Origin: Oscillospiraceae bacterium
Lineage (GTDB): Bacteria > Bacillota_A > Clostridia > Oscillospirales > Oscillospiraceae
DNA: 64,000 nucleotides
NCBI GenBank assembly: GCA_017408725.1
Contig: JAFQUA010000031.1
Location: 1-64,000, forward strand
Direction: 5' to 3'
Shown one piece after another: positions 1 through 7,451 of the stretch; position 1 is the first letter of the stretch; every line of letters begins with the position of its first letter. The notes under the pieces were generated by a model, which did not search any database, had not been told where the DNA came from, and saw nothing but the letters and a program-made list of their open reading frames with translations. The translations under genes and the position numbers were made by a program.

Positions 1-34
1 AAAATATCCCCCGCCGTAACGCGGGAGAAGTCCC

Positions 35-67
35 CGCTCGCATAGGTTAGTATTACCTATGCGAGCG
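35..67 (+). other. Putative rolling-circle origin: stem-loop with CRESS-type nonanucleotide
   Basis: A perfect 13-bp inverted repeat (35-47 with 55-67) encloses a 7-nt loop. Loop plus stem base read TAGTATTAC at 48-56, the form of nonanucleotide nicked by circovirus and geminivirus Rep proteins (family knowledge: cut between the last T and A, here 54/55). The hairpin lies 31 nt upstream of a gene encoding exactly that type of Rep. A second, smaller hairpin (10-14 with 21-25) precedes it. That this is the element's replication or transfer origin is inferred from sequence and position. Confidence 0.85.
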
Positions 68-98
68 AAGTAGCAGTAGCACAAAGGAGGATTTGCCT

Positions 99-1049
99 AT
101 GCACGAAAACCAAATCCAGTCACGCAAGTGGCAGTTGACTATTAACAACCCCCAAGACCACGGTATGACCCACGATGAGATCATCGACCGTGCACAGAAG
201 TTTAACCCCGACTATTTCTGCATGGCTGACGAGATTGGCGAATCCGGGACATATCACACGCACGTTTTCCTCTACTCATCCTCGCCTATGCGGTTTGGTA
301 CTGTCAAGAAGCGGTTTCCTACCGCCCATATTGACAAGGCCAACGGAACAGCCGAGGATAATCGGGCCTACATCAGGAAGGAAGGCAAGTGGGCGGAAAC
401 CCGCAAATCCGAAACCAGTGTAGATGGTACTTTCAAGGAATTCGGCGAGTTGCCTAACGAGGCCTCTGAGAAAAGCCCCAAGTACGCAAAGCTTTTGCAA
501 TGCGTTAAGGACGGCATGACCAACCAGGAGATCCTTGCAATAGATCCCAGCTTTGCTTTTCACCTGGAACATATTGATAAGCTCCGTCAGGATATCCGGT
601 TTGAAAAGTATTTAACCGAAAACCGGTTTATCAAGGTCCATTATCTTTGGGGAGACAGCGGCACTGGCAAAACCCGGAGCATCTACGAAAAACACCCTCC
701 GGAGGAAATCTGCCGCATCACCCACTACCCCGCAAGAGGTAATGTCCAGTTTGATGCCTATAAGGGACAGTCGGTGCTTGTGTTCGAGGAGTTCCATTCT
801 GAGATACCTATCTCAGCAATGCTGAATTACCTGGATATCTACCCCTTGATGTTGCCTGCCCGGTATCACGACCGGATTGCCTGTTACCTTACCGTTTACA
901 TCACCTCCAACATCCCCTTGGATCAGCAATACCCCAAAATCCAGAGGGACAAGTTGGAAACCTGGAATGCATTCCTGCGACGGATCCACTCGGTAACAGA
1001 ATTCCGGAAGGATGGCACCATTCGGGAGGTCCCTCATGAGACGATTTGA
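99..1049 (+). CDS. CRESS-type Rep: HUH endonuclease fused to superfamily 3 helicase
   Basis: 316-residue rolling-circle initiator. The N-terminal HUH nickase shows motif I (WQLTINNP, 11-18), motif II (HTH, 53-55) and motif III with the catalytic Tyr91 and Lys94 (YxxK). The C-terminal SF3 helicase shows Walker A GDSGTGKT (185-192), Walker B with two acidic residues (230-231) and motif C ITSN (268-271). This is the domain order of circovirus and geminivirus Reps and of bacterial plasmid or element relatives. ATG 99 is preferred over TTG 93 because AAAGGAGG at 83-90 then has normal spacing. It should nick the hairpin at 35-67, unwind the element, and may also act as its relaxase (inference). Its 3' end overlaps the FtsK-like gene by 14 nt, implying translational coupling. 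Confidence 0.9.
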   Translation: MHENQIQSRKWQLTINNPQDHGMTHDEIIDRAQKFNPDYFCMADEIGESGTYHTHVFLYSSSPMRFGTVKKRFPTAHIDKANGTAEDNRAYIRKEGKWAETRKSETSVDGTFKEFGELPNEASEKSPKYAKLLQCVKDGMTNQEILAIDPSFAFHLEHIDKLRQDIRFEKYLTENRFIKVHYLWGDSGTGKTRSIYEKHPPEEICRITHYPARGNVQFDAYKGQSVLVFEEFHSEIPISAMLNYLDIYPLMLPARYHDRIACYLTVYITSNIPLDQQYPKIQRDKLETWNAFLRRIHSVTEFRKDGTIREVPHETI

Positions 1050-2337
1050 AAAGGAACGGCTGCAACGCCGTTCCAGTCTCCGGGAACATTTCCCTAGACC
1101 CAATTCGACCTCCGACGCGCCTGTGAAACTGATTTTCGTCGCCCTCTATATCCTTGGAGCCATTCTTGTGTGGAGTAAACAAGACGAGATTGCACTCACC
1201 GCCGAGACCACTGCGCTGCTTTCGCCCATAGCCAGCTTTGTAATGCAGCACATCCTTGCTGTATACCTGCTAATTGGCGGCGTATTCCTTACCATACTCA
1301 TTCTGTTTCCTCTTGGAAAGAAGGCTGCTCAGGATCAGCTTCGAAGTATTGGCCTTGTGAACCATACCGATATGGTGCCTTCTCTGAAACGGAAGTACAA
1401 GGACAAACAGAATCCTCGTATTTCAGTCTGGGAGTTCAGTTCCCAAGGCATACCTCTGAAGACATGGGAGGATAAGCAGGCAGCTATTGAGACCATCCTG
1501 GACATCACCGTTGTCAAGATGAAATATGGGTCTGGGAAAAGCCGTGTTCTTCTCTATACTGTTCCTGCCAGAACGGATCTTCCGGAGGTGATAGACTGGA
1601 ATGACAAGTACCTCTCCCAAAAGCCTTTCATTCTGGTCTTGGGAGAAAGCTTTACCGGACCGGTCACTGTGGATCTTGTAAAAGTCCCGCACATTCTCTT
1701 GGGCGGTTCTACCGGAAGCGGTAAAAGTGTTCTGCTAAAACTACTCCTCATGCAGGCAATCAAGAAAGGCGCTGTAGTTTCCATCGCCGATTTCAAAGGC
1801 GGCGTGGATTTCCCACCCATCTGGCACAAGCAATGCAGGATGTGCATTGAAGAAGAATCTACTCTTGTGCTCCTGACAGAGCTTGTGGACGAGTTACAAA
1901 GACGCAAAGCCTTGCTGGCAGCCTCCGGGCAGCCCAACATTGACCGTTATAACGAAACCACAGGAGAAGACCTGCCACGGTATATCTTCGCCTGTGATGA
2001 GATTGCAGAGGTGTTGGACAAGACTGGTCTTAGTATAGATCAAAAAGAAGTCGTCCGCAAAATTGAAAGCAAGCTTTCTATGATTGCCCGACAAGGCCGT
2101 GCCTTTGGCATCCACCTGATTCTTGCCACGCAGCGTCCGGATGCCAACATTCTTTCCGGTCAGATCAAGAACAATGTGAACTGCCGGATCTGCGGTCGTG
2201 CAGATACCATCCTGTCACAAATCATTCTGGATAGCACGGCAGCAGCGGAACAAATTCCCAAGGATGCCCGTGGTCGTTTTCTACTCCACGACGGTACTCT
2301 TTTCCAAGCCTATTGGTTCGATGACAGAGGAGGTTGA
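1036..2337 (+). CDS. FtsK/TcpA-like DNA translocase of the integrated element
   Basis: 433-residue membrane-anchored ATPase. Two transmembrane segments lie near residues 29-48 and 66-92. They are followed by a FtsK/HerA motor domain with Walker A GGSTGSGKS (223-231), Walker B ending in Asp321-Glu322, and the family motif ATQRPD (364-369). It resembles TcpA/Orf21-type coupling proteins of Gram-positive conjugative elements, and the FtsK-like pump that alone moves DNA in actinomycete integrative elements. It most likely pumps element DNA at the membrane; whether it acts alone or docks onto another element's secretion machine cannot be told here. ATG 1036 is chosen over ATG 1012 because GGGAGG (1024-1029) is well placed for it. 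Confidence 0.85.
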   Translation: MRRFEKERLQRRSSLREHFPRPNSTSDAPVKLIFVALYILGAILVWSKQDEIALTAETTALLSPIASFVMQHILAVYLLIGGVFLTILILFPLGKKAAQDQLRSIGLVNHTDMVPSLKRKYKDKQNPRISVWEFSSQGIPLKTWEDKQAAIETILDITVVKMKYGSGKSRVLLYTVPARTDLPEVIDWNDKYLSQKPFILVLGESFTGPVTVDLVKVPHILLGGSTGSGKSVLLKLLLMQAIKKGAVVSIADFKGGVDFPPIWHKQCRMCIEEESTLVLLTELVDELQRRKALLAASGQPNIDRYNETTGEDLPRYIFACDEIAEVLDKTGLSIDQKEVVRKIESKLSMIARQGRAFGIHLILATQRPDANILSGQIKNNVNCRICGRADTILSQIILDSTAAAEQIPKDARGRFLLHDGTLFQAYWFDDRGG

Positions 2338-2341
2338 TACT

Positions 2342-2530
2342 ATGACATCATCTAACCTGCAAAATAAATATCCACCTGTCCTCTGTGTCAGGCAGGTGGC
2401 TGAAATATTGGTGGTCAGTCATAACACCGCTTATGAGTTGGTCCGTTCCGGAACAATTCATAGTGTAAGGGTCGGACGCAACTATCGCATCCCTCTGGAA
2501 GCGGTGATTGACTACCTGAGTAAGCACTAA
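2342..2530 (+). CDS. xis: Excisionase / MerR-like helix-turn-helix DNA-binding protein
   Basis: 62-residue protein with a helix-turn-helix of the excisionase class. It has the pattern VRQVAEIL, then VSHNTAYELVRSG, then a wing with RVGRNYRIP and a final helix ending in YLSKH. It sits directly upstream of the integrase, as Xis genes do in integrative elements. Family members bend DNA at the attachment site and bias the integrase toward excision. ATG 2342 is used: it follows an AGAGGAGG site and starts 4 nt after the FtsK-like stop. An upstream in-frame start would bury the gene inside ftsK and is not needed. Confidence 0.85.
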   Translation: MTSSNLQNKYPPVLCVRQVAEILVVSHNTAYELVRSGTIHSVRVGRNYRIPLEAVIDYLSKH

Positions 2531-2535
2531 GATCG

Positions 2536-2564
2536 TTGCGGAAAGACCGCTTGTATGGTATAAT
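2536..2564 (+). promoter_or_regulatory. SigA-type promoter for the integrase gene
   Basis: TTGCGG (2536-2541), 17-nt spacer, TATAAT (2559-2564) with an extended -10 TGG in front. It lies 42 nt upstream of the integrase start, so int can be expressed separately from rep-ftsK-xis. Confidence 0.65.
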
Positions 2565-2605
2565 ATAGGTGTACCTGCTATGCGGCAACGAAAGGAGTAA
2601 TATTT

Positions 2606-3805
2606 ATGCCGCAAAGCAAAAAATCAACTTCCGGTATGGGATCGATCCGTAAGATCACAAGAACGATCAACGGAAAGACCTATACTTATTATGAGGCTCG
2701 TTATACCGCCGGTTTCGATCCTGGAACAGGTAAACAGATTCAGCGCAGTATAACCGGCAAGACGCAAAAGGAAGTTTCTCAGAAATTGAAAGCTGCTTTG
2801 GCAGCCCTTGATTCGGCAACCTATATAGCACCTTGCAAAATGACAGTTGCTGAATGGTTGGATGTATGGGCAAGTCAGTATTTAGGAGGCGTAAAGGAAT
2901 CTACCGTTGCTGCCTACAATGCTACCATCCGCACCCATATCAAACCCGGTCTTGGAGCGATTCGAATGGATGCACTGGACACCCATTTAGTCCAAAGCTT
3001 TTACAACAGTCTGAGAGAGCCAACAAAGGACCGTGCTGCAGTTTCACCCAAGACGGTGAAAAACGTTCATGGAATCCTTCACAAAGCCTTACAGCAGGCA
3101 GTTGCCAATGGTTACATACGGTTCAATCCCATGAACTCCTGCATCCTGCCGCGCGTTGAGAAAAAGGAACTGCAACCGCTGGATGAGGCAGAAACAAAGC
3201 TGTTTCTGGATGCTGTCAAAGGTCATCCTCTTGAACTCCTGTACACGATCACACTGTTTACAGGTCTGCGTGAGGGAGAAGTCCTTGGGCTGACCTGGGA
3301 TCGTGTTGACTTCATGCGAGGCACCATACTGATCAGCAAGCAGCTACAGAAGGAAAAGAAAGTGGGAGGTCAATTCCGCTTGGTTTCTTTGAAGAATGAT
3401 AAACCACGTAGGATCACACCCGCGCCCTGGGTTATGCAGTTGCTCAGAGATCGTAAGCTACAGCAGTATGAGCACAAGGAGAAAGCAGGTGCTGCTTGGT
3501 CAAATCCTCTGAATTTGGTTTTTACAAATGAGTTGGGAGGAAATCTGATTCCACAGACCGTGGTGCGGAATTTCAAAGAAATCGTCACAGCCATTGGCAG
3601 ACCGGATGCGAGATTCCACGATCTCCGGCACAGTTACGCGGTTGCGTCTCTGCGTTCTGGAGATGATATCAAGACCGTTCAGGGCAACCTTGGCCATGCC
3701 ACCGCAGCCTTTACTTTGGATGTTTATGGCCACGTGACCAACCAAATGCAGGAGGCCAGTGCAATCCGAATGGAGGCCTATATCAAGGGTATTTTGGATC
3801 TATAA
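2606..3805 (+). CDS. int: Tyrosine-type site-specific integrase
   Basis: 399-residue phage/ICE-type integrase. An N-terminal AP2-like arm-binding region (about 1-60) and a SAM-like core-binding domain (about 75-165) precede the catalytic domain. Catalytic residues are visible: Arg222 in FTGLREGE, His338 and Arg341 in HDLRHSYA, His364 in LGHAT and the nucleophile Tyr374 in VYGHV. The start follows AAAGGAG at normal spacing. The gene ends 117 nt before the 3' end of tRNA-Ser(GCT) and faces it, the standard arrangement when the tRNA 3' end is the attachment site. It should catalyse integration and, with the excisionase, excision. No frameshift or lost catalytic residue is seen, so the element may still be mobile. 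Confidence 0.93.
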   Translation: MPQSKKSTSGMGSIRKITRTINGKTYTYYEARYTAGFDPGTGKQIQRSITGKTQKEVSQKLKAALAALDSATYIAPCKMTVAEWLDVWASQYLGGVKESTVAAYNATIRTHIKPGLGAIRMDALDTHLVQSFYNSLREPTKDRAAVSPKTVKNVHGILHKALQQAVANGYIRFNPMNSCILPRVEKKELQPLDEAETKLFLDAVKGHPLELLYTITLFTGLREGEVLGLTWDRVDFMRGTILISKQLQKEKKVGGQFRLVSLKNDKPRRITPAPWVMQLLRDRKLQQYEHKEKAGAAWSNPLNLVFTNELGGNLIPQTVVRNFKEIVTAIGRPDARFHDLRHSYAVASLRSGDDIKTVQGNLGHATAAFTLDVYGHVTNQMQEASAIRMEAYIKGILDL

Positions 3806-3884
3806 GGGAAAACGTAAGGGAAAAAGAAAAACCACCTCAAGGCATTCCTAACTTTTATCCCGCAAAAGTGCCGAAAACAAAGAA

Positions 3885-3920
3885 GAAATCCGGTCAGGAT
3901 GAATTTCCTAACCGGATTTC
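3885..3920 (-). terminator. Rho-independent terminator of tRNA-Ser(GCT)
   Basis: Hairpin with a 10-bp perfect outer stem (GAAATCCGGT with its complement), one mismatch and 4 more pairs. On the minus strand it is followed by a T-rich run (TTCTTTGTTTTC). It starts 2 nt beyond the tRNA CCA. If the element's attachment site is the tRNA 3' end, this terminator belongs to the element rather than to the original chromosome. Confidence 0.7.
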
Positions 3921-3922
3921 AT

Positions 3923-4014
3923 TGGCGGAGTGAGAGGGATTTGAACCCTCGCGCGCTTTTTAGACGCCTACTCCCTTAGCAGGGGAGCCCCTTCGGCCTC
4001 TTGGGTATCACTCC
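3923..4014 (-). tRNA. tRNA-Ser (anticodon GCT)
   Basis: 92 nt including an encoded CCA. The acceptor stem pairs GGAGTGA with TCACTCC, a long variable arm marks a class II tRNA, and the anticodon loop carries GCT. The 3' end faces the integrase gene, making this the probable integration target of the left element. Confidence 0.95.
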
Positions 4015-4052
4015 GAATCAAACAAGATGAATATTCACTTGATTGCCAAAGT

Positions 4053-4081
4053 ATTCTAGCATACCCCTAGTGCTTTGTCAA
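4053..4081 (-). promoter_or_regulatory. SigA promoter of tRNA-Ser(GCT)
   Basis: On the minus strand: consensus TTGACA (4081-4076), 17-nt spacer, TAGAAT (4058-4053), about 40 nt upstream of the tRNA 5' end. Confidence 0.7.
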
Positions 4082-4113
4082 GGGCAAAGTTCGTTTTGCG
4101 TCCAGAATGTTTC

Positions 4114-4142
4114 TTGACATTTTCATGGACAAATGATATTAT
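4114..4142 (+). promoter_or_regulatory. SigA promoter of tRNA-Ser(TGA)
   Basis: TTGACA (4114-4119), 17-nt spacer, TATTAT (4137-4142), 11 nt upstream of the tRNA. The two serine tRNAs are transcribed divergently from this short interval. Confidence 0.7.
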
Positions 4143-4153
4143 TTAGAGCACAC

Positions 4154-4242
4154 GGAGAGTTGTCCGAGTGGTTTAAGGAGCTAGTCTTGAAAACTAGTGA
4201 TGGGGCGACCCACCGTGAGTTCGAATCTCACACTCTCCGCCA
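4154..4242 (+). tRNA. tRNA-Ser (anticodon TGA)
   Basis: 89 nt including encoded CCA. The acceptor stem pairs GGAGAGT with ACTCTCC, there is a long variable arm, and the anticodon is TGA in the loop between paired CTAGT/ACTAG arms. Confidence 0.95.
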
Positions 4243-4243
4243 T

Positions 4244-4275
4244 AAACTCCTCATCCTAAGGATGAGGAGTTTTTA
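4244..4275 (+). terminator. Terminator of tRNA-Ser(TGA)
   Basis: Hairpin AAACTCCTCATCC / GATGAGGAGTTT with a 4-nt loop, followed by a short T run, directly after the tRNA CCA. Confidence 0.85.
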
Positions 4276-4283
4276 TGAACTTT

Positions 4284-4312
4284 TTGACATTGCCCTTCCT
4301 CCATGCTATAAT
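4284..4312 (+). promoter_or_regulatory. Consensus SigA promoter for the HAD phosphatase
   Basis: Perfect TTGACA (4284-4289), 17-nt spacer, perfect TATAAT (4307-4312), 28 nt before the start codon at 4341. Confidence 0.8.
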
Positions 4313-4340
4313 AGTGAAAATAGAAAAAGGATGTAACAAT

Positions 4341-4979
4341 ATGGCAAAAGCAATTCTATTTGATTTGGACGGCACATTGACAGATTCCGGCGAAGGAATT
4401 CTCAACTGTGCAACTGTAACTTTGGAGTATTTCGGTCTTCCTGTTCCCAGCCGGGAGGAAATGCGTGTATTTGTTGGCCCTCCCTTGCGGGAAACGTTCT
4501 TTAAGCACGGCGTACCTGTTGACCGTCTGGATGAGGCTGTGGCAGTCTATCGCAAGCGCTACATTCCCATTGGAATGTTCGAAAACAGCCCTTATGACGG
4601 CATAGAGAACCTGCTGAAGGAATTAAAGACTCAGGGTCATCATTTATATGTTGCCACCTCCAAACCGGAATGGATGGCAGTTGAGATCCTGACCAAATTT
4701 AACCTTGCGCCTTACTTTGATATCATTGCCGGAGCAACAATGGATGGTGTCCGTGATGCCAAGGCAGATGTGATCGCTTATCTGCTGGAACAGACTGGCA
4801 ATGTGACAGAAGCCATGATGGTCGGCGATACAGCATTTGATGTAATCGGTGCCGCTGCACATGGCATCCCCACCATCGGCGTCAGCTGGGGTTACGGAAC
4901 TGTGGAAAGCATGGTCAGTGCCGGAGCCGCAGGAATCGCATATACCATGGATGAGCTGTTTACGCTTTTGAATCAATAA
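4341..4979 (+). CDS. HAD-superfamily hydrolase, phosphoglycolate phosphatase-like
   Basis: 212 residues. The nucleophile motif FDLDGTLTDSG is at the N-terminus, a helical cap follows, then the VATSKPEW motif II region, a conserved Lys, and MVGDTAFDV with the metal-binding acidic residues. This is the subfamily IA pattern of Gph/PpaX-like phosphatases. The exact substrate cannot be read from sequence; 2-phosphoglycolate, pyrophosphate or a small sugar phosphate are all possible. ATG 4341 is chosen because an AAAAAGG site precedes it and the motif must be near the N-terminus. It is transcribed alone from a consensus promoter and ends at a bidirectional terminator. Confidence 0.88.
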   Translation: MAKAILFDLDGTLTDSGEGILNCATVTLEYFGLPVPSREEMRVFVGPPLRETFFKHGVPVDRLDEAVAVYRKRYIPIGMFENSPYDGIENLLKELKTQGHHLYVATSKPEWMAVEILTKFNLAPYFDIIAGATMDGVRDAKADVIAYLLEQTGNVTEAMMVGDTAFDVIGAAAHGIPTIGVSWGYGTVESMVSAGAAGIAYTMDELFTLLNQ

Positions 4980-5017
4980 AAAACTCCCCATTGCAAATGC
5001 AATGGGGAGTAATTATT
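4977..5017. terminator. Bidirectional terminator between HAD gene and membrane protein gene
   Basis: 11-bp perfect hairpin (4983-4993 with 5000-5010). A run of six A on its left gives a T tract for the minus-strand gene, and a weaker AT-rich tract follows on the plus strand. Confidence 0.8.
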
Positions 5018-5436
5018 TATACCGGGAAGACATTTGAAAGCAGAATGAGCAGCGGCAGTACAAGGGTAAATATGCTTACTAACCAAGGTGTCAATGTTCT
5101 TCGGGAAACGAACATCAGCAAAAGACAAAGAGCTGTCAATGCTACCGGACCAAGAACAGCAAGCTCGCGAACTACCTGAATATCAAAATCACCGGTGATC
5201 TGCAAATCCAGTCCAACCACCTTAGGCAGGTTTTCCAGATTATAGAAAGCCAGATACACCGCACCCCAGGCAACGGGGATTGCAAGAAACACCTTACGCA
5301 AGCGGTACAACAGCTTACCGGCGACCTTACACGCAGCCCAAAATTCCTTTAAAAAGAGTCCCATCTTCTGCAGTATCGGTTTGGAGACTTCACACACCCT
5401 ACTCCACATAGCCAATAAATTATCAAAATTACCCAT
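5017..5436 (-). CDS. Conserved membrane protein of unknown function
   Basis: 139 residues with about three hydrophobic segments: one around residues 48-66 (VFLAIPVAWGAVYLAFY) and two in the C-terminal third, separated by a short basic loop. The N-terminal 45 residues are basic and amphipathic. A GGAGG site sits 6 nt upstream of the ATG at 5436, so it is a real gene. I do not recognise the family. It is a single-gene unit that converges on the HAD phosphatase gene across a shared terminator, and nothing nearby suggests a pathway. Confidence 0.7.
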   Translation of the reverse strand: MGNFDNLLAMWSRVCEVSKPILQKMGLFLKEFWAACKVAGKLLYRLRKVFLAIPVAWGAVYLAFYNLENLPKVVGLDLQITGDFDIQVVRELAVLGPVALTALCLLLMFVSRRTLTPWLVSIFTLVLPLLILLSNVFPV

Positions 5437-5600
5437 ACCCTACCTCCGGGTGAATAGATTGATTACATAATAGCACATTTCTTTATATGTTTCAATAGAG
5501 TTATTTTCGAAAAAACGAGCGTTTATTTCCGCATCTGTCCGTTTTATTGTACTATTCATGTTGTATCCTATTGTCATAAATCAAAAAGGAGGATACAAAC

Positions 5601-5786
5601 ATGAAAACAAACACAACTTACAGAAGAAACAGCAAGATTATCCGATACACCCCGAGAAAGGCTTCGTTCTATCCCAACGCAGCAACGCCAAGAGAACTAT
5701 TGAATAAGGCACTGGACTATGCCCTTACCGCTGCAACCAGCGCAGGCATCGTTACGATCCTTGTCTGCCTGTTTACTTTCTTCTGA
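5601..5786 (+). CDS. Small single-pass membrane protein, unknown function
   Basis: 61 residues: a basic N-terminal half rich in Arg, Lys and Asn, then one hydrophobic C-terminal segment ending in LVCLFTFF. A strong site AAAAAGGAGG lies upstream of the ATG at normal spacing. The stop codon abuts the stop codon of coaX on the opposite strand with no terminator between them. It is probably a genuine small membrane protein; its function is unknown. Confidence 0.65.
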   Translation: MKTNTTYRRNSKIIRYTPRKASFYPNAATPRELLNKALDYALTAATSAGIVTILVCLFTFF

Positions 5787-6557
5787 TCAAGACCGCTTAT
5801 TGTCCCTGTACAACGCGGCAAGGCCCTTTACGATCAGGTCCTTGTCGTAGATCATTTCCCGCTTGCACAGAGGCGTAATGAACTTTGCAATACCGCCGGT
5901 AGCAACCACAGTCGCTTTAGCCCCAAGCTCTGCTTCCATTCGCTCCACCATGCCGTCAAGCATGCAAGCATTGCCCATCATGATTCCGCTGCGCATGCAA
6001 TCTATGGTATTTCTGCCGATTGCACGCTTTGGCTGGTCCAGCTGTAGGCCGGGCAGCAACGCTGTCCGGTCTGTCAGCGCATCCATGGAGATTTTAACAC
6101 CGGGACAAATGCAGCCTCCAACCAACGCTCCCGTTTCATCCAGTACAACAATTGTTGTAGCGGTTCCCATATCGATCACGATCAGCGGAGGTTTATGCTC
6201 CCGCAACGCCGCGACGCTGCCCACAACAAGATCCGCACCGGTCTGGGAGGGATTCTCGATTTTAATGTTCAATCCGGTCTTTAGCCCCGGGCCAACAACC
6301 AGACTTGTTTTCCCGGTTAGTTTTTTAATTGCTGTCTGCATGGAGTTCAGAACCTGAGGAACAACAGACGCAATGATTGCACCATCGATTATCTCCGCGT
6401 TGATTTTATATACCTCAAGGATCATCTTTAAATCGATGCAGTATTCATCAGATGTTTTCGTTGCATCTGTTCGAAGCCGCGCTTCAAACACGATCTCATC
6501 ATCTCTGACGCCGCCCAAAACAATATTGGAATTGCCAATATCAACTGTCAAAATCAT
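5787..6557 (-). CDS. coaX: Type III pantothenate kinase
   Basis: 256 residues, the usual length for CoaX. It phosphorylates pantothenate with ATP, the first step of coenzyme A synthesis. Motifs of the ASKHA fold are visible: DIGNSN at residues 5-10 (phosphate 1), IDMGTATT in the middle (phosphate 2) and GGCICPGV. Type III enzymes differ from CoaA in not being feedback-inhibited by CoA (family knowledge). The gene overlaps the upstream phosphodiesterase gene by 4 nt (ATGA-type), so the two form an operon. Confidence 0.95.
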   Translation of the reverse strand: MILTVDIGNSNIVLGGVRDDEIVFEARLRTDATKTSDEYCIDLKMILEVYKINAEIIDGAIIASVVPQVLNSMQTAIKKLTGKTSLVVGPGLKTGLNIKIENPSQTGADLVVGSVAALREHKPPLIVIDMGTATTIVVLDETGALVGGCICPGVKISMDALTDRTALLPGLQLDQPKRAIGRNTIDCMRSGIMMGNACMLDGMVERMEAELGAKATVVATGGIAKFITPLCKREMIYDKDLIVKGLAALYRDNKRS

Positions 6558-7051
6558 ATGAAAGCCTCCAATTCTGCCTGCCGTAAAATGCGGCAGGCTG
6601 TAATTTTTCCGTTATCTGTTTCGATTAATCCTACACTTCCGCCATAGGAACCGCAAGCACCGGGGTTCATGACCCAAAGCCCGTCCTCTTCCTGATGGCA
6701 GTCCGGATTATGGGTATGTCCATATACTACCGCCTGTACGGAATTTTTCCTGGCATCGGAAAGTAAATGGTACAAACTGCTTTTCACATGATGATTATGG
6801 CCGTGAACCATATACAGTTTAACCCCGCAAACCGGATAGCATAATACTTCCGGACGGATCTCGTAGCTTCGGTAACGGTCACAATTACCGCCAACTTGAT
6901 GAAATACGAGATACGGATACTCTGCCGCAACCGTCTGACCGTCATCGAAGTAATCACCCAAATGGATCACAGCATCCGGTTTGACAGCGCCGATGGCATA
7001 GCGCATAAAACTAAGACCCGCATGGGAATCGGATAAAACAAGGATCTTCAT
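6554..7051 (-). CDS. YfcE/MJ0936-type metallophosphoesterase
   Basis: 165 residues of the calcineurin-like phosphoesterase fold. Metal ligands are visible in order: LSDSHAG, HLGDYFDDG, GNCD, VHGHN and YGHTHNP. YfcE-type enzymes hydrolyse phosphodiesters in the cytoplasm with Mn; the physiological substrate is usually unknown. It is the first gene of a two-gene unit with coaX. The link to CoA synthesis is positional only. Confidence 0.88.
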   Translation of the reverse strand: MKILVLSDSHAGLSFMRYAIGAVKPDAVIHLGDYFDDGQTVAAEYPYLVFHQVGGNCDRYRSYEIRPEVLCYPVCGVKLYMVHGHNHHVKSSLYHLLSDARKNSVQAVVYGHTHNPDCHQEEDGLWVMNPGACGSYGGSVGLIETDNGKITACRILRQAELEAFI

Positions 7052-7202
7052 AATACACCAACTGTAGCTTTTTTAATAGTATAACACAGTTATGCAAAAA
7101 TTTCCATATATCTAGCTGTAATTTCCTATTTTTCGGTCACATGTACGCCCGGCATCACATATACTGTTAAGGAATCACCCACATGTAACAGGAGGCTTGT
7201 TT

Positions 7203-7451
7203 ATGGATAAGAAGAATACGGAACAACGCGGCAGAATCTCCATGGAAGAAGCCAGGCGTCTGGCGCAAAGCGATGCGGGTAAGAAACTATATTCAGCGCT
7301 GCAGCAATCTCACAGCGAGCAGTTACAAAGCGCAATGGAGCAAGCCAACGCCGGAAACTACAGTGCTGTGAAAGAAACCATCACACAAATGATGAATACT
7401 CCAGAGGTAAAAGCCTTCCTTCGGCAGATGGGAGGCAGTGGTAATGGATGA
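7203..7451 (+). CDS. Small conserved Clostridia protein (cluster gene 1)
   Basis: 82 residues, hydrophilic and helical, with many Gln, Glu and Ala. The middle reads SDAGKKLYSALQQ and the end PEVKAFLRQMGGSGNG. ATG 7203 is chosen because AGGAGG (7190-7195) has 7-nt spacing to it, whereas TTG 7197 has almost none. The gene overlaps the next by 8 nt. Three consecutive small genes here (7203, 7444, 7817) look like a translationally coupled operon. I recall similar trios in Clostridia without an assigned role; a link to sporulation is only a guess. Confidence 0.65.
   Translation: MDKKNTEQRGRISMEEARRLAQSDAGKKLYSALQQSHSEQLQSAMEQANAGNYSAVKETITQMMNTPEVKAFLRQMGGSGNG

Noticed and set aside
1..3805. A prophage at the left end
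   Set aside because: Only replication, transfer and integration genes are visible, with no capsid, terminase, tail or lysis gene. It is better explained as an integrative element.
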